From positions 14,084,698 to 14,148,697 of the forward strand of contig NC_054869.1 in the NCBI RefSeq assembly GCF_018320785.1: DNA of 64,000 bases. The letters are read 5' to 3'. The notes under the pieces are model-generated. The model was not told the origin of the DNA. It did no database searches and worked only from the letters and a program-made list of their open reading frames with translations. A program made the translations under genes and the position numbers. Shown in pieces: positions 1 through 11,045 of the stretch (within the stretch, counting starts at the first letter, position 1; the number at the start of each line of letters is the position of its first letter). The DNA comes from Cheilinus undulatus (Eukaryota; Chordata; Actinopteri; Labriformes; Labridae).

Positions 1-477
1 CTATTCTATTCTCATATCTTGATAACTCTATATTAAGAAGAGAGGTGGGCAATGTAGAGTTTATTCACGTCGACCCAAAATAATGTATGATATGAATGTG
101 ACTATTCTTTAACCTCCTGATACCTGAGCTTTTGTTTTAAGTGCAGTTTCTCTTACTTACCTGGGATAAGCAGGACCTTATAATTTTGAAACCTCAGCCT
201 TGTCTCTGAACAGGAATAGTTTTGTACAAAAACGATGACCGCAAATCTCCTGAAGGTCATTTTTCAGCAGAAAATACAGCTCTGGTTGAGTTTTAGAGCA
301 GATCTTTTGGCTGTGTGTTGGTTAGTTGTTGGGTTTCTTCATTCAGTCAGATCCAGTGTCAGTCACTGAGAGAGGGATTGAGGCCATTTTTCTTCTTATT
401 TTGATTATGGACCACATAAGGCCATGCATGATCAAAATGTCTACTAATTTGTTGGAAAATGTCTTTCTTTTTATTTT

Positions 478-642
478 TTAAGATTTATTTTTGGACGTTT
501 AGTGCCTTTAATGATAGAGGAGGACAGTGGATAGAATCAGAAACAGGGATGAGGATGTTGGGCCGAGACATGCGGGAAAGGGCTACAGGCCCTACGGTCT
601 ATGGGCTGCCCCCGTAGACGGTAGGGCCTTAAACCACCAGAC
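478..642 (-). repeat. tRNA-derived SINE relic, antisense
   Basis: Read on the minus strand, this stretch ends in a tail resembling 'ctatccactgtcctcctcta..taaaggca'. The same tail occurs in the SINE at 23.25 kb, which has clear A and B boxes. The tRNA-like head here is degraded. It also contains a short internal inverted repeat around 'ctacggtctatgggctgcccccgtagacggt'-type sequence (about 593-627). I infer a SINE from the shared tail. Confidence 0.5.
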
Positions 643-649
643 TGTCTGC

Positions 650-1340
650 TCCCCTGAAATGTTCCTTTCCAAAATCTACATAAATTCCCGAATATTTAAA
701 GGAAAGTACATCGAATTCCTCTAATAATTCCTAAACATGTTTTTTAAAAGTTTCCTATAAAAAGTACCCCAAGATATTAAGATATCAAATATTCCCCTAA
801 TGTTGTATGGAAACTTTATCCTGAAGTGTAAACATTCTAATGAAAACTTCCTCTCTATTTTCATTATAATTCCTAAAAAATTTTAAGCAAATCCCTACCT
901 ACATTCACAATTAAACTCCCAATAATTTACAAATAGATTCCCAAAAATACCGTGAAACTTACTGAAAATTCCCCCACCATCACCCTGGAATTTTGGCGAC
1001 AAAACTTGAAAATTTCACCCCACATGTCCCCAACATGTCCCCCCAATTTTCCATGAAAATACCATAAAAATCAAATGACTTTCCCCAAAAACTCAAATAA
1101 AATTCCCATAAATAATTTCCCCAAAAGTTCCATGAAAATACCATAAAAAGAATACAATAAATAAATAAATAAATAAAATAAAATCAAGGGAAAATTTCCC
1201 CTGGAAAGTTCCAGTAAAACCTTCAAAATAAACCAACATGTCTCCCTAAAATTTCAGTATCATTTTCCCTAAAATATCAATATAATCCTGAAAAAAACAT
1301 TGCAAATCCTCCCATTTCAAGCAAGTCATTTAAACTTCAA
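650..1340. repeat. degenerate A/T-C rich tandem-like repeat
   Basis: About 700 bases are built from loosely repeated units of the form 'ttccc..aaaatt..cc'. One unit, 'ttccatgaaaataccataa', recurs almost exactly near 1050 and 1129. An (AAAT)n run lies near 1156-1184. The composition is purine-poor on one strand and differs from the flanks. No coding potential is seen. Confidence 0.5.
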
Positions 1341-3329
1341 TGGAAATTCTGGATCTCAAAACTCCAGGTAGCAGAAACTGTAACGTGTCGTAGGAAGGCA
1401 AAAATGTAATGTCTTCCTGTGTACATGCAGGGAGTTAGGAGTTAATAAAACCTCCACAGTGTCACTATTAATAGTTAAATTATTTATCCAAGCTTCCTTT
1501 ACATTTTTCATTATTGAGTTAATAAAGGCCTTGAAGTATCAACACAACTCAAAGCAGAACTAAAGGCTCTGAATTTTTGACCAGAGCACTGACCCTGCAA
1601 AATAAATCTCCTTTTTCAGAAGGTACATTCAACTGAAAGCAGCTCTTTGCTATAAAACAACAAATCTTATTTTCTTATTTTCCTGAAGGAAACACTCAGG
1701 ATTATTTATTAAATTGTGCAAGAGAAAACAATGAGTACATTTACATGATTGTATCAGCCTGATATCTGGTGATTATCAGGTAATGCTAATCTGATTTACA
1801 TACATTTCAGTAATGCCGTATCGAATTAAACATCAGTCACAGTAAACAGCTGATTTCTTTCCACCAGTATATTTTCACAACTACAACTGGACCCACTTGT
1901 GTTTTGTCTCTTGGCTCTGCAAGTTTAAGGGATTTCTAGTGGCAGAAAATCTTTTCTTCATTTCTTATAAACACCACTAAAAATGACACAAGCTTAGGTA
2001 TTATGTATCTCTTTTTTTTCATCCATCTGGAGACGAAGGATGTTTTTTTTGTTGAGTATTAAATTTGTTTCAGCTTCACTCCAGCAATGCCGCTTTCCAA
2101 CACTCTTGCTGATACTGCTTCCCATCTGTACTGTCTTCTTCTTCTGTTTTCTTAACTCGTGCAAATATATGAAAGAAACCAGATTAAACTGTCAACATGC
2201 ACATAATTAAACTTGGCTAAATTTTATAATCCAGTGATGGCCTTTATCTGAGAAAACATCACATTAGGCTGTTTACATGACTCAAGGAGGCAGCTAATGA
2301 TGGGTTTATTAGTGTGCATGTAAACGTACTCTTTGATTCAACTTAAAAACCTCATGCAGACTAGACATAGGAAATACATCTCATTAAACAAAGGAATAAA
2401 TCAATTTTTGTCAGATCATCTGAGATAAAATGAACCTCTACTGGTAGTCACATTCGTTAGATTCCTCAAAATCAGTTTATCTTTAAGGACCCTGTTCAGG
2501 AGGATTTCCACACAAAATACTCAGCATGTGACCACGCTCAGTAGGTGAAGACATTATGGTTCCACAAAATGCAAAACTTTAAATCTTAATTCTAAAAACC
2601 ATCATCACTGCTAGCTGAAGACCATTTAAACGGAACCTTTATACTAACATAACCAGAGTATTGTTTGTTATATTTAATCTCTATTGAACAGCAGAGACAT
2701 TTTTATTCAGCCAGGTTCTCCTTTTTCCTTATTTTTGCAGCTGCCTGTCACGCTTCCTATAACCTGCAGTTACATTATAAGCGACTGTCGTCATTCATCA
2801 TGAGGGGTTGATAATTTTACATCGTTTGGAATGTGACTTCCTCTTCAGGATATGTGACATGACATATGGACAGATTAGTCACTGAGAGTCCCCGACACGT
2901 CCATTTATTTACGGTCTGGTGTATCTCTCACATGTTTTTTGTTCTGTTGAAACACTCATGACTGAAGGTCAAACACTGGCCGGATGTTGGTCCTGGGGTT
3001 TGTTCAGTTCTCCACTGAGACAAAACAATCAATAGTGTTTTTTTTTTTGTTTGTAAAAATTGGAGAATATCCTTTTCTCGTAGTCATCACCCAACTAACC
3101 TTTTAAATATTTTTATATTGGTGGAAATAAAACTGAAGGTGCCAGTCTCAGGCCCAAAATATTTACTATATTAGAGCTAGCTGTATTACAGTTTTCTACT
3201 ATCCTGATGAAATTATAAAAATTCTAAATAATTTTTGATGCCATGTATTAATAATATAATTATATATATATAGAATATAAAAAATTATACAAAATATAAA
3301 AACATTTTATTCTCATTAATCCACACTTA
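1341..3329. other. intergenic, nothing recognised
   Basis: AT-rich sequence without convincing open frames, RNA gene signatures or recognisable repeats, apart from short poly-T runs and an (AT)n patch near 3258-3280. Confidence 0.5.
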
Positions 3330-3985
3330 GTATCCCATCATAACAAAGTGAAAACAGAGTGTTACATTTTATTTTGCTAATCAATTAAAATAGAAAACAG
3401 AAAATCACATTTTCACAAATATTCCAACCTTTTGCAACAACACTTGAAATTTAGCTAAGGTCCCTCCCGTTCCTCTTATTTGTTGCAAAGATGTCCTACA
3501 CCTTGATTGTAGTCCGCCTGTGGTAAATTAAATTGATTTGACATGGTTTGGAAAGGCACACACCTCTATAGAAGGCCTCTCAGCCGACAATGCATATCAG
3601 AGCAAAAACCAAGCCATGAGGTCAAGGAGCTGCCTGCAGAGCTCAGAGACAGGATTGTTGACAGGCACAGACCTGAGGAATGCTACAAAAACTGTTCTGC
3701 TGCACTGAAGGTTCCCAAGAGCACAGCGGCCCTTCATAACACTTAAATGGAAGAGTCTGGCACAACCAGGACTCTTTCAAAAGCTGGTTGTCCGGTCAAA
3801 CTGAGCAAGTGGGGGAGATGATGATGGTCACTCTGACTGAGCTCCAGAGATCCTGAGTGGAGATGGGACAAAGTTCCAGAAGGTCAACCATCACTGCAGC
3901 CCTTCACCGATCTGGACTTTATTCCATTGTGGCCAGATGGAAGCCTCTTTTCAGTGCAAAACACATGAAAGCCAGTTTGGCTTTT
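3330..3985 (+). mobile_element. Tc1-like transposon relic (5' half)
   Basis: A frame at 3543-3746 reads '..[16 protein letters not shown]..' followed by '..ALKVPKSTAALHNT', the N-terminal helix-turn-helix region typical of fish Tc1 transposases. Further frame-shifted homology ('TLTELQ', '[20 protein letters not shown]'-like) runs to about 3960. The catalytic domain and the right inverted repeat are missing. The element at 47.4-48.1 kb belongs to the same family in the opposite orientation. Confidence 0.75.
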
Positions 3986-5499
3986 CATTGCAAACTCTAA
4001 ACTCACCAGTTTCTGTCTTTCAAAACTTTTGAGTAGGATTAGAATTACTTTGATCCAAAAATAAGGCTGATCCTGATCCCATCACAGGGCTGGATTCAGA
4101 CTGGATTGTAGGGTAACAGTTGAACATATTTAAAGGTTGTTGGTCGTATTGTGCTCCTGAAGGCTGCTTTGCTCTACTGACAGCTTAGATGGGGGTCACA
4201 TAAGCATGTTTAAAATAAAGGATGATCTATAAAGCAAAAACCGTCAATGTAAAAAACAAGTTATTGAAAGTAGCTCTGAGAATTTTTCTAAGCATGTTAA
4301 GACGTTGACTTTATTGAATAAACATTAGTCTTCTTTATGTATGTTGTACAAAGAAATGCACTTTAATGCTTCAGTACACGCAGTTAGTGTGGTTGTATAT
4401 TTAGACAATGTGCAGGTGACTGATTGTAGACATTTTGTGCCTCCATAACTGGGATAGCAGAGGCTGGAGACATAAAACTCAAGGATGAACAGGACAGAAT
4501 TTGGTGGCTATGTGTCAACGGTTGAGGCCGTTAGCTTGCATGTTCATTCCTCATTCCTATAAGTTTTCTACAAATCACACCTCCACAGAAACCATCCCAG
4601 CCCTTCTTCTTCACCCACTGCTACTTTTAGTTGTAGACTTTGCAGAGGCTCATATTCACCAGGTGGTATTTTGAGTTTTTGTCTAAACCATGGTCAAACA
4701 TTGGACATCTAGGACATGTGTTTAGTTGCAGTTTTATCCTGACAGGTATCAGTATAATGTGACTTTTTAGCAAAGTTGAAATATCTGGTATCCATGCAGC
4801 CCTTTTACTGGCCATACCCGGTAGGCCTGCACAAAAGTATATAAAAGTACACATTTATAGAAAAGTATAAACACGTCAAAGTTTGCATTCATTTTAAACA
4901 TGCTTTTCACTGTTGAGTATGTGAACAAACATTTTCTGTGAAAATTTAACCTCTAAATATGCATGAAAAAGATGGAAGAACTGTAATTAAAACATTTGAA
5001 TAATAATATAATACATTTCAGTTCAGGCTGTCTTTGTTTCCACAGCATTTCTGTGTTCTTACTGACATGTTCTTCTTGATAACTTAAATACTAATACCAT
5101 TCAACCAGTCACAGTATCTACTGGAACTTTTACATATTTCCACTTCAAAATGACTGTTTTATGAGAGGGCAGGATTAAAGGGTTAAATGCAGTGGCAGAG
5201 GGGAAGGGGACATTACCTAACAGGGATATTTACATGGAAGCTGACTGCTGACGGGAAAATGACTTGCAACAGGCTTTTTTTTTCCTTAAGAGGGAAGTGT
5301 TGATAATATTACTGAGTGCATCCCCTTGCATGTTTAGACATTTGGATCTGTAGAAACAGAATGCCCTCTTTAGGTGCCTGTCCTATATATAGCTCAGTTT
5401 CTATGCAGCTTACTTCTCAAAATATGCTTTAAAGATTTCCCAGAACCAGTGTGAGGGTAATGTGAATGATTGTGTGACACTTTTCTAGTCTTCTGAAGC
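3986..5499. other. intergenic, nothing recognised
   Basis: AT-rich, with no gene, RNA or repeat that I can support. Short open frames here lack splice context and similarity to known families. Confidence 0.45.
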
Positions 5500-5712
5500 A
5501 CTTTTACGCAACAGGTGACCTTTATGCATTCACATCCACACACTGATGACAGAAGCTGCTATGTAAAGTGTCCATTAGTACAAGTTAATACCATTCATAC
5601 ACATTCAAACACCACTGACGCAGCAGTCATAGCAAATTGGGGTTCAGTGTTTTGCTCAAGGACACGTGTAACCCCTTTGTTAAATCATGAGTTAACTGTG
5701 ATTGACCACATT
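5500..5712. repeat. dispersed fish repeat fragment
   Basis: Contains phrases that recur widely in fish genomes ('ccattcatacacattcaaac' and 'ttcagtgttttgctcaagga'), usually as part of a non-coding interspersed repeat. The family is recalled rather than searched. The open frame over this stretch is not a gene. Confidence 0.4.
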
Positions 5713-5734
5713 TTTGGAAAGCTGAGTTGAATTC

Positions 5735-7500
5735 TATAGCTACACCTCGGCCTGATTGCTGCCAGACCTGTTGAATCAAGAAATCCTTTAAACAGAACCT
5801 GTCTGACAAAGTGAAGAAGGCTAAGATCACAAACACACCCTGCTGCAGTCTACAGAAATTCAAGAACAGATGAGAAACAGTTACTGACATCCGTCAGTCT
5901 GGAAAGGGTTACAAAGCCATTTCTGAGGCTTTGGTGCTCCAGCAAATGATGGTGAGAGCCATTACCCACAAAAGGAGAAAACTTGGAACAGTAGTGAAAC
6001 TTCCCAGGAGTGGCCGGCCTACCAAAATAACTCCAAGAGCACATCAACAACTCATGCAGGAGGTCACAAAAGCACCCAGAGCAACATCTAGAGACCTACA
6101 GGCCTCACTTGACTCAGTTAAGGTCAGTGTTCATGATTCAACAATAAGAAAGAGACCAGGCAAAAAATTAACCTGACACGCCTTCCATAGACGGCGTTTG
6201 GGAAAGGGCAGAGCCTTTGAAAAAACACTCAGAGGGTGACTGGATAAATGTTTTGTCTGTTACATATTCACAGGCCAATCAGATCAACAAAACACGTGAT
6301 GTTGTAACCCCAAACTGTGGTGTGCCACTACTGCTGAATAAACTTTATAGAGAGCTGCATAATGTGAACCATAGTGACTGCAGACATGTCAGTAAACAAC
6401 TTTTGTCATTTCTGAAAAGAAAAAAACTCACTGCTGTTCTTCGTTCTTCTTTTAACGAAGAAATGTTGTCAAGTTCTGCTAAAACTGGCACTTTAGCAGC
6501 ATCTACACCAATGTCTTCTGCCATAATTCCTTCTTGTCGCTTCTTGCATACATCACGACTCTGCTGCGCCCGAAAGTATTGTCCCTCGACGCTGATTGGT
6601 CCTGTCTCTTTCTAACCGGGCCCAAACTGTTCAGACAGGAGCTTTGCAAGATGAATTCGCCAGTGAGAAACACGGCAACAGACGTATCCATCAGCTTTGC
6701 AAGGTTAGCAAACAATGGCATCCATACAAAAACCACCATTGACCAAAATGACCAAAAAGGCTCATCTCACATTTGTCAAAAAACATCTAAATGATCCCCA
6801 AGACTTTCAGGAAAATATTCTGTGGACTGATGAGACGAAAGGTGAACTTTTTGGAAACTTGCCTACCATTACATCTGGAGTAAAGCAAACACAGAATTTG
6901 ATAAAAAGAACATCATACCAACAGTCATACACTGTGGTGGTAGTGTGATGGTCTGAGGCTGCTTCAGGACCCGGACCACTTGCTGTGATTTCTACCAGAA
7001 AATCCTGAAGGAGAATGTCCAGCCATGAGTTTGTGACCTCAAGCTTAAGAGCACTTGGGTTATGCAGAAGAACAATGATCTGAAACACAGCAGCAAATTC
7101 ACCTCTGATTGGCTTAAAACAACAAAGAGAAGGTTTTGGAGTGGCCTAGTCAAAGTCCCGATTGTAGATCTGAGTGAGATGCCGTGGTGTGACCTTAAAC
7201 AGGCCATTCATGCTCAAAAACCCTCTAATGTGGTTGAATTAAAACATTACCACAAAGAATAGCGGGCCAAAATTCCTCCACAACAACATGAAAGACTCAT
7301 TGCCAGTTATCATAAGCACTTGCTTGCAGTTGTTGCTGCCAAGGGTGGCACAACCACTTATAAGGCTCAGGGAGCAATTACTTTTTCACATAGGGCCCTT
7401 TTTCCACAATAAATTATATCATTATTTAAAATTACATTTTGTATTTACTCAGGTTGTCTTTGTCTATTATAAAAATGTATCTCAGTTGAAGTTGAACCTA
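5735..7500 (+). mobile_element. Tc1-like transposon relic, interrupted
   Basis: The N-terminal transposase part is legible at about 5870-6165 ('GKGYKAISEALVLQQMMVRAI..', 'RSGRPTKITPRAHQQLMQEV', 'RDLQASLDSVKVSVHDSTIR'). The catalytic part resumes after about 6712 ('HLNDPQDFQENILWTDETKGELFG', with the first catalytic Asp in WTDET) and is frame-shifted toward 7260. The right arm 'aattactttttcacataggg' lies near 7377. About 540 bases of unrelated repeat split the two halves. The copy at 62.7-63.9 kb is the same family on the other strand. It is inactive. Confidence 0.8.
6175..6712 (+). repeat. non-autonomous repeat inserted in Tc1 relic
   Basis: This segment interrupts the transposase reading of the surrounding Tc1 copy. 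It shares its layout and local wording ('gtttgggaaagggcag..', 'gaatgttttgtctgtt'-like, a 'gattggtcc..' core, then '..caggagctttgcaagatgaa..') with the repeats at 21.6-22.2 kb and, reversed, 41.6-42.2 kb. Open frames inside it (for example 6217-6615) are not genes. It is probably a short non-autonomous DNA element. Confidence 0.5.
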
Positions 7501-8249
7501 TTGTAAACTCATATGACTTGATAACAGACAGATCAACAATAAAAAGACAGGTAAGTTGATATTCTTTCTTGTCTTGTCTAGATCACTCACACACATGAAA
7601 AGAGCTCCAAGTCAAAACTAAAGCATTTGACTGACAAATTCTCTGGAATATTAAATGGTGTTCAAGGTGTTATAGCAGAAAACAACACTTTGGTATCGTG
7701 ATTCAGATTGTCTTAATTATTCATTTTGATTAACAAAATAATTGCACAGAAAAGAGTTGATATTGTGGAGGATTTTGTTCAATCTGGAAATAAAATGGTC
7801 TTAAAAATTCAAAGACGGATTAGGGCCACATGCAAAGAATATTTTTGACTTCTGACTTAGTTCTCAGAAGCTAGGACTCAAAAGTAAGTTTCGTGACTGA
7901 CCATTAATCCTCTTCTCTAACAATCACACTACATCCCAGCATTGATCTTTTCCTGTAAGGCCTGTGTCTAATTTTTGGTAGATTTCCTTTTTTTAACTTC
8001 ACACTTCAACATATTTTGGTGCTTTACGTGAGAGTGTAAGACACTGAATACATCGCTCAGTGGAGGAGGAAGAAGAGAGACTGATTACTCAGAGCCAGCC
8101 AAAAACAATAAAAGGCACCAGCTGTAATGGTGGGGCACCAGCACACAGGAAGCTGTCAGACATTTGTGTGAGAAATCAGGTTAAGATTTTTTATACTGTG
8201 ATTAGACCTGCTACACTGTAAACAGAAGAGGGATTGTGAACTACTGAAC
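7501..8249. other. intergenic, nothing recognised
   Basis: AT-rich sequence with no supported gene or repeat. Confidence 0.4.
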
Positions 8250-8470
8250 CATTTCATTAACAAAGATATACGAATGAAGATGTCAGTGAAAACGAGCTTG
8301 AATGAGATATCAGTGACCTTGTTTTGGTAAGCTGGGATGTCCAGCTCAATAAGACGGGAAAGTCTGGAAAGCCTGCCTCCCCCTCACCTGTTTTCTGAGC
8401 TGGGTCTTGATCTGACTCAGTTTGGAGAAAGAGCGCTCTTCTGAAGCAGCAGTTAACTGTTGATGTGGCA
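8250..8470 (-). pseudogene. hAT-type transposase C-terminal relic
   Basis: On the minus strand one frame reads 'LTAASEERSFSKLSQIKTQL' and, after a shift, 'LIELDIPAYQNKVTDI'. The first phrase matches the C-terminal dimerisation region of hAT-family transposases (the conserved 'ERSFSxLKxIKTxLR' motif). Frameshifts and stops show it is dead. The longest open frame here (8257-8517) is a different, meaningless frame. Neither element end could be found. Confidence 0.6.
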
Positions 8471-10668
8471 TTTACAGTATTATGTTGGACTTGGTCAGCA
8501 TAGGGAAAGGTGGCCAATCACATTTTGTTCAATGAGAGCACTTCACCAGGATGTGTACACTGGGTGGAAAACCATAGGGGGCTTAGCCAGGTTTAGATCA
8601 ATGGAAGGATGACCTGGAGGGCACGTCGTCATGTTTTGTGTACAATAGGGGCATCCAAAGGGGCAATTTCATCACATTTTTTCAAACACTGAAGACAACT
8701 ACAACAATAGTTTGGGATTTTTCAGTAGTTTTGATTTTAAGTAAACTGAACTTTCTGATTTTGATTTCAGTTTAGCTTTAATTCATTTGTTCTCCTAGTT
8801 TATTAGTTTATTCTATATTGTGTAAAAATGCTTCATTTTAATTTAGTTTTATTAGTTTAAGGGTTTTTTTGGATACATGTCTGGTTTGAGTAAATATGGA
8901 TTTTTAAAAGTTTGACCCTCTTACTCTTCACTTTCATTGTTTTAATTTAAGTTGATGAGTGAATATAACTCAAGAAATAAAACCACCATTGTGTGAAGTC
9001 TCAACCAATCAAATCAGGCCATTTTATACTCCTGGGCTCGAGTGTTCATGTCAGTCAGTCTGCTGCTGTCAAAGACTAAAACTAAGGAGAGTTTAGTAAA
9101 TTTTGAAAGCACACAATACAGATTTAGTTAGGTGTTATTTTTTTGTAAAGCTTAGTTTTAAAAAATTTCAGTTAACTTCATTTTTTTTTTTTACATTTCT
9201 TTTCAGTTGTGTAGTTAGTTTTTGTTAAGTATAACAACCTTGGTGTTTGTGACCAAAAAGCGTCAGAATACATAATTTAAAAACTATAAACGTTAATATT
9301 TTTCCCATCTTCTTTTCATGATTTTTTTCAATCAAGATTAGGCCTGGTGATGAATATCAAGTATTGAAAATCCCTACAGCTATCAAATCAACCCTAAATA
9401 CAGTCAAGACTGCAACAGTTTTTATCAAGAATGATTACATTTTTTTACCAGTTTTTTTACAGAAATCCACCTGCCAGCTGTTATGAGTAAAGATGATGCA
9501 TGATAAACACATACTTATCAGTCCAGTCCTGAGTAAATGTACACTTTTCTGTGTCAACTTTTCACTCAGGCTCTTGGAAAGTGTGGTCATCCTGACTGAG
9601 AATCAAAAAATATCTGTTTCCTCCATTTGTTTTTCACCAATCATACTGTATTTGTGTCACACCTTGTGATGGACAACATGACAGACCTAGAAATATGTGG
9701 CTAAAATATTTAGGCAGTAGGAACTGATCTCTCTGCTAATGCATAGAAGTGCTTACATTCTGAAAGATAATACTAATACAATAATATATCATTTGGACCG
9801 AAATGTTTGTTTTATTTTAGCTAAATTGAAAGTCTGGCCCTTGTGCAAATGTAGTTGATGACCCCTGCTTTACAATACAATACAAGAACTTTAGGGGATT
9901 GTCACTGCCTTGAATTGTTACAATGAGCAACAACTCTGATTTTTATGCATGATTTATTTTCAGTGACCAGACAGGAAACCAGGAAGTAGGCATGCAATTC
10001 TCCCTTGTGCCAAATATGAGAAAATGGCTATCATTTGGTGACAAACAGGGAAACTGCAAATCTGAAGCAATGACTCAAATGAAAGCCATTTACCATTAAA
10101 TTCATGCTTTTTACTGCGATGGCTGCTGATTAAAGTTGTATTTTTGACGGGTTTCAACGGAGCATTTTTCATCACAAACACCCTGAGTGTTATAAAGTTA
10201 TACAGAGCTTGTTATTAATGCAACAGAGGTTCTGATATACAAGATTTTAAAGTTCTATTGAAAAACAGTACGCTCCGTATTAATATTGCATTGCCACATT
10301 GAAAAAAAAAAAATCAGTTTTCAGGGTCTAACACAAAGTTGTAGTTATTAAAATTCTAATGACAGAAGATTATGTCTTTAAATGGCCAGAATCTGATGTT
10401 TTTGTGTAATTCAGACAGTGTGCAGGTGTTTCCTCACAATTCTTATGGATTTATTTCTCTCATTTACACCTGTCCTTATAAAAAAAAGTGTTTTCCCCTC
10501 AGATCTTTGGTTCATTAACATAGGTACACATAATTTAAAATAAAAGATATTGTAACTGTTTGAATTAAGTGGCATCTTCATTTTTCATGACTCTGCCTAA
10601 AACCTTTTCGTGGATCGTTTGTTGGGTTACAGCAGTATCAGTGGGTGGGCTGAGGCTGTGGTGGAGGG
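8471..10668. other. intergenic, AT-rich
   Basis: No gene. A T/A-rich stretch at about 8690-9240 has repeated 'tttagtttta'-like phrases and may be an old repeat. The open frame 9960-10181 (minus) has no recognisable content. Confidence 0.4.
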
Positions 10669-10732
10669 GCCTAACACTTTTCATGGGGCCTTGAAATCCT
10701 GATTTCAAGGCCCCATGAAGAGTGTTATTAGG
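10669..10732. repeat. near-perfect hairpin upstream of gda
   Basis: The left arm 10672-10698 ('taacacttttcatggggcct' and onward) is the reverse complement of the right arm 10701-10727, with one mismatch and a 2-nt spacer. The outer bases 'ccta'/'tagg' extend the pairing with a 3-nt offset. It lies about 320-375 bp before the gda ATG. It could be a young inverted duplication, a solo palindromic element or a transcribed hairpin; the sequence alone does not decide. Confidence 0.85.
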
Positions 10733-10902
10733 TGACTATATTTTATATCAAGTCTTTGAACTTCAAATCTGTTTAGAGCGAGCTGCATCTGGTTTGCAAT
10801 CTTTGGTACGTTTCCTTTTCTAAGGAAGAAATCCAAAGCCAAACTGAGCTTATTGCTGCTCAGAAACTCCACAACACGCACAGACTCACACCCTTTCTTC
10901 TC

Positions 10903-10983
10903 ATTGGCTGCGGCTCTCCTCTGTAGTCAGGTGGAACTGTGCGTACTGCTGCGCCCTGGTGACCAGAGTTCTCAGAATAAAAA
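10903..10983 (+). promoter_or_regulatory. probable gda core promoter (CCAAT + TATA-like)
   Basis: An inverted CCAAT box (ATTGGCT, 10903-10909) is followed 68 bp later by ATAAAAA (10977-10983), a plausible TATA variant. A start of transcription near 11005-11012 would give a 5' leader of about 35-40 nt before the ATG at 11046. The spacing suits an NF-Y/TATA promoter. This is inferred from position and motif only. Confidence 0.4.
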
Positions 10984-11045
10984 CCCGGTGCGCTTCTCCT
11001 GCTGCATGTACCTTACAGCTCGACTGTAACATCTCTACAGCAGGG

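Noticed and set aside
3258-3300. (AT)n patch as a replication origin or promoter
   Set aside because: Simple AT-rich patches are common throughout this sequence; nothing supports a special role.
6217-6615. 132-aa open frame on the plus strand
   Set aside because: Lies inside a non-autonomous repeat that interrupts a Tc1 element; no familiar motif or splice context.
10959-11045. longer Gda N-terminus in the same frame
   Set aside because: The upstream frame starts at a GTG, not an ATG; the ATG at 11046 has a good context and gives the same length as human guanine deaminase.
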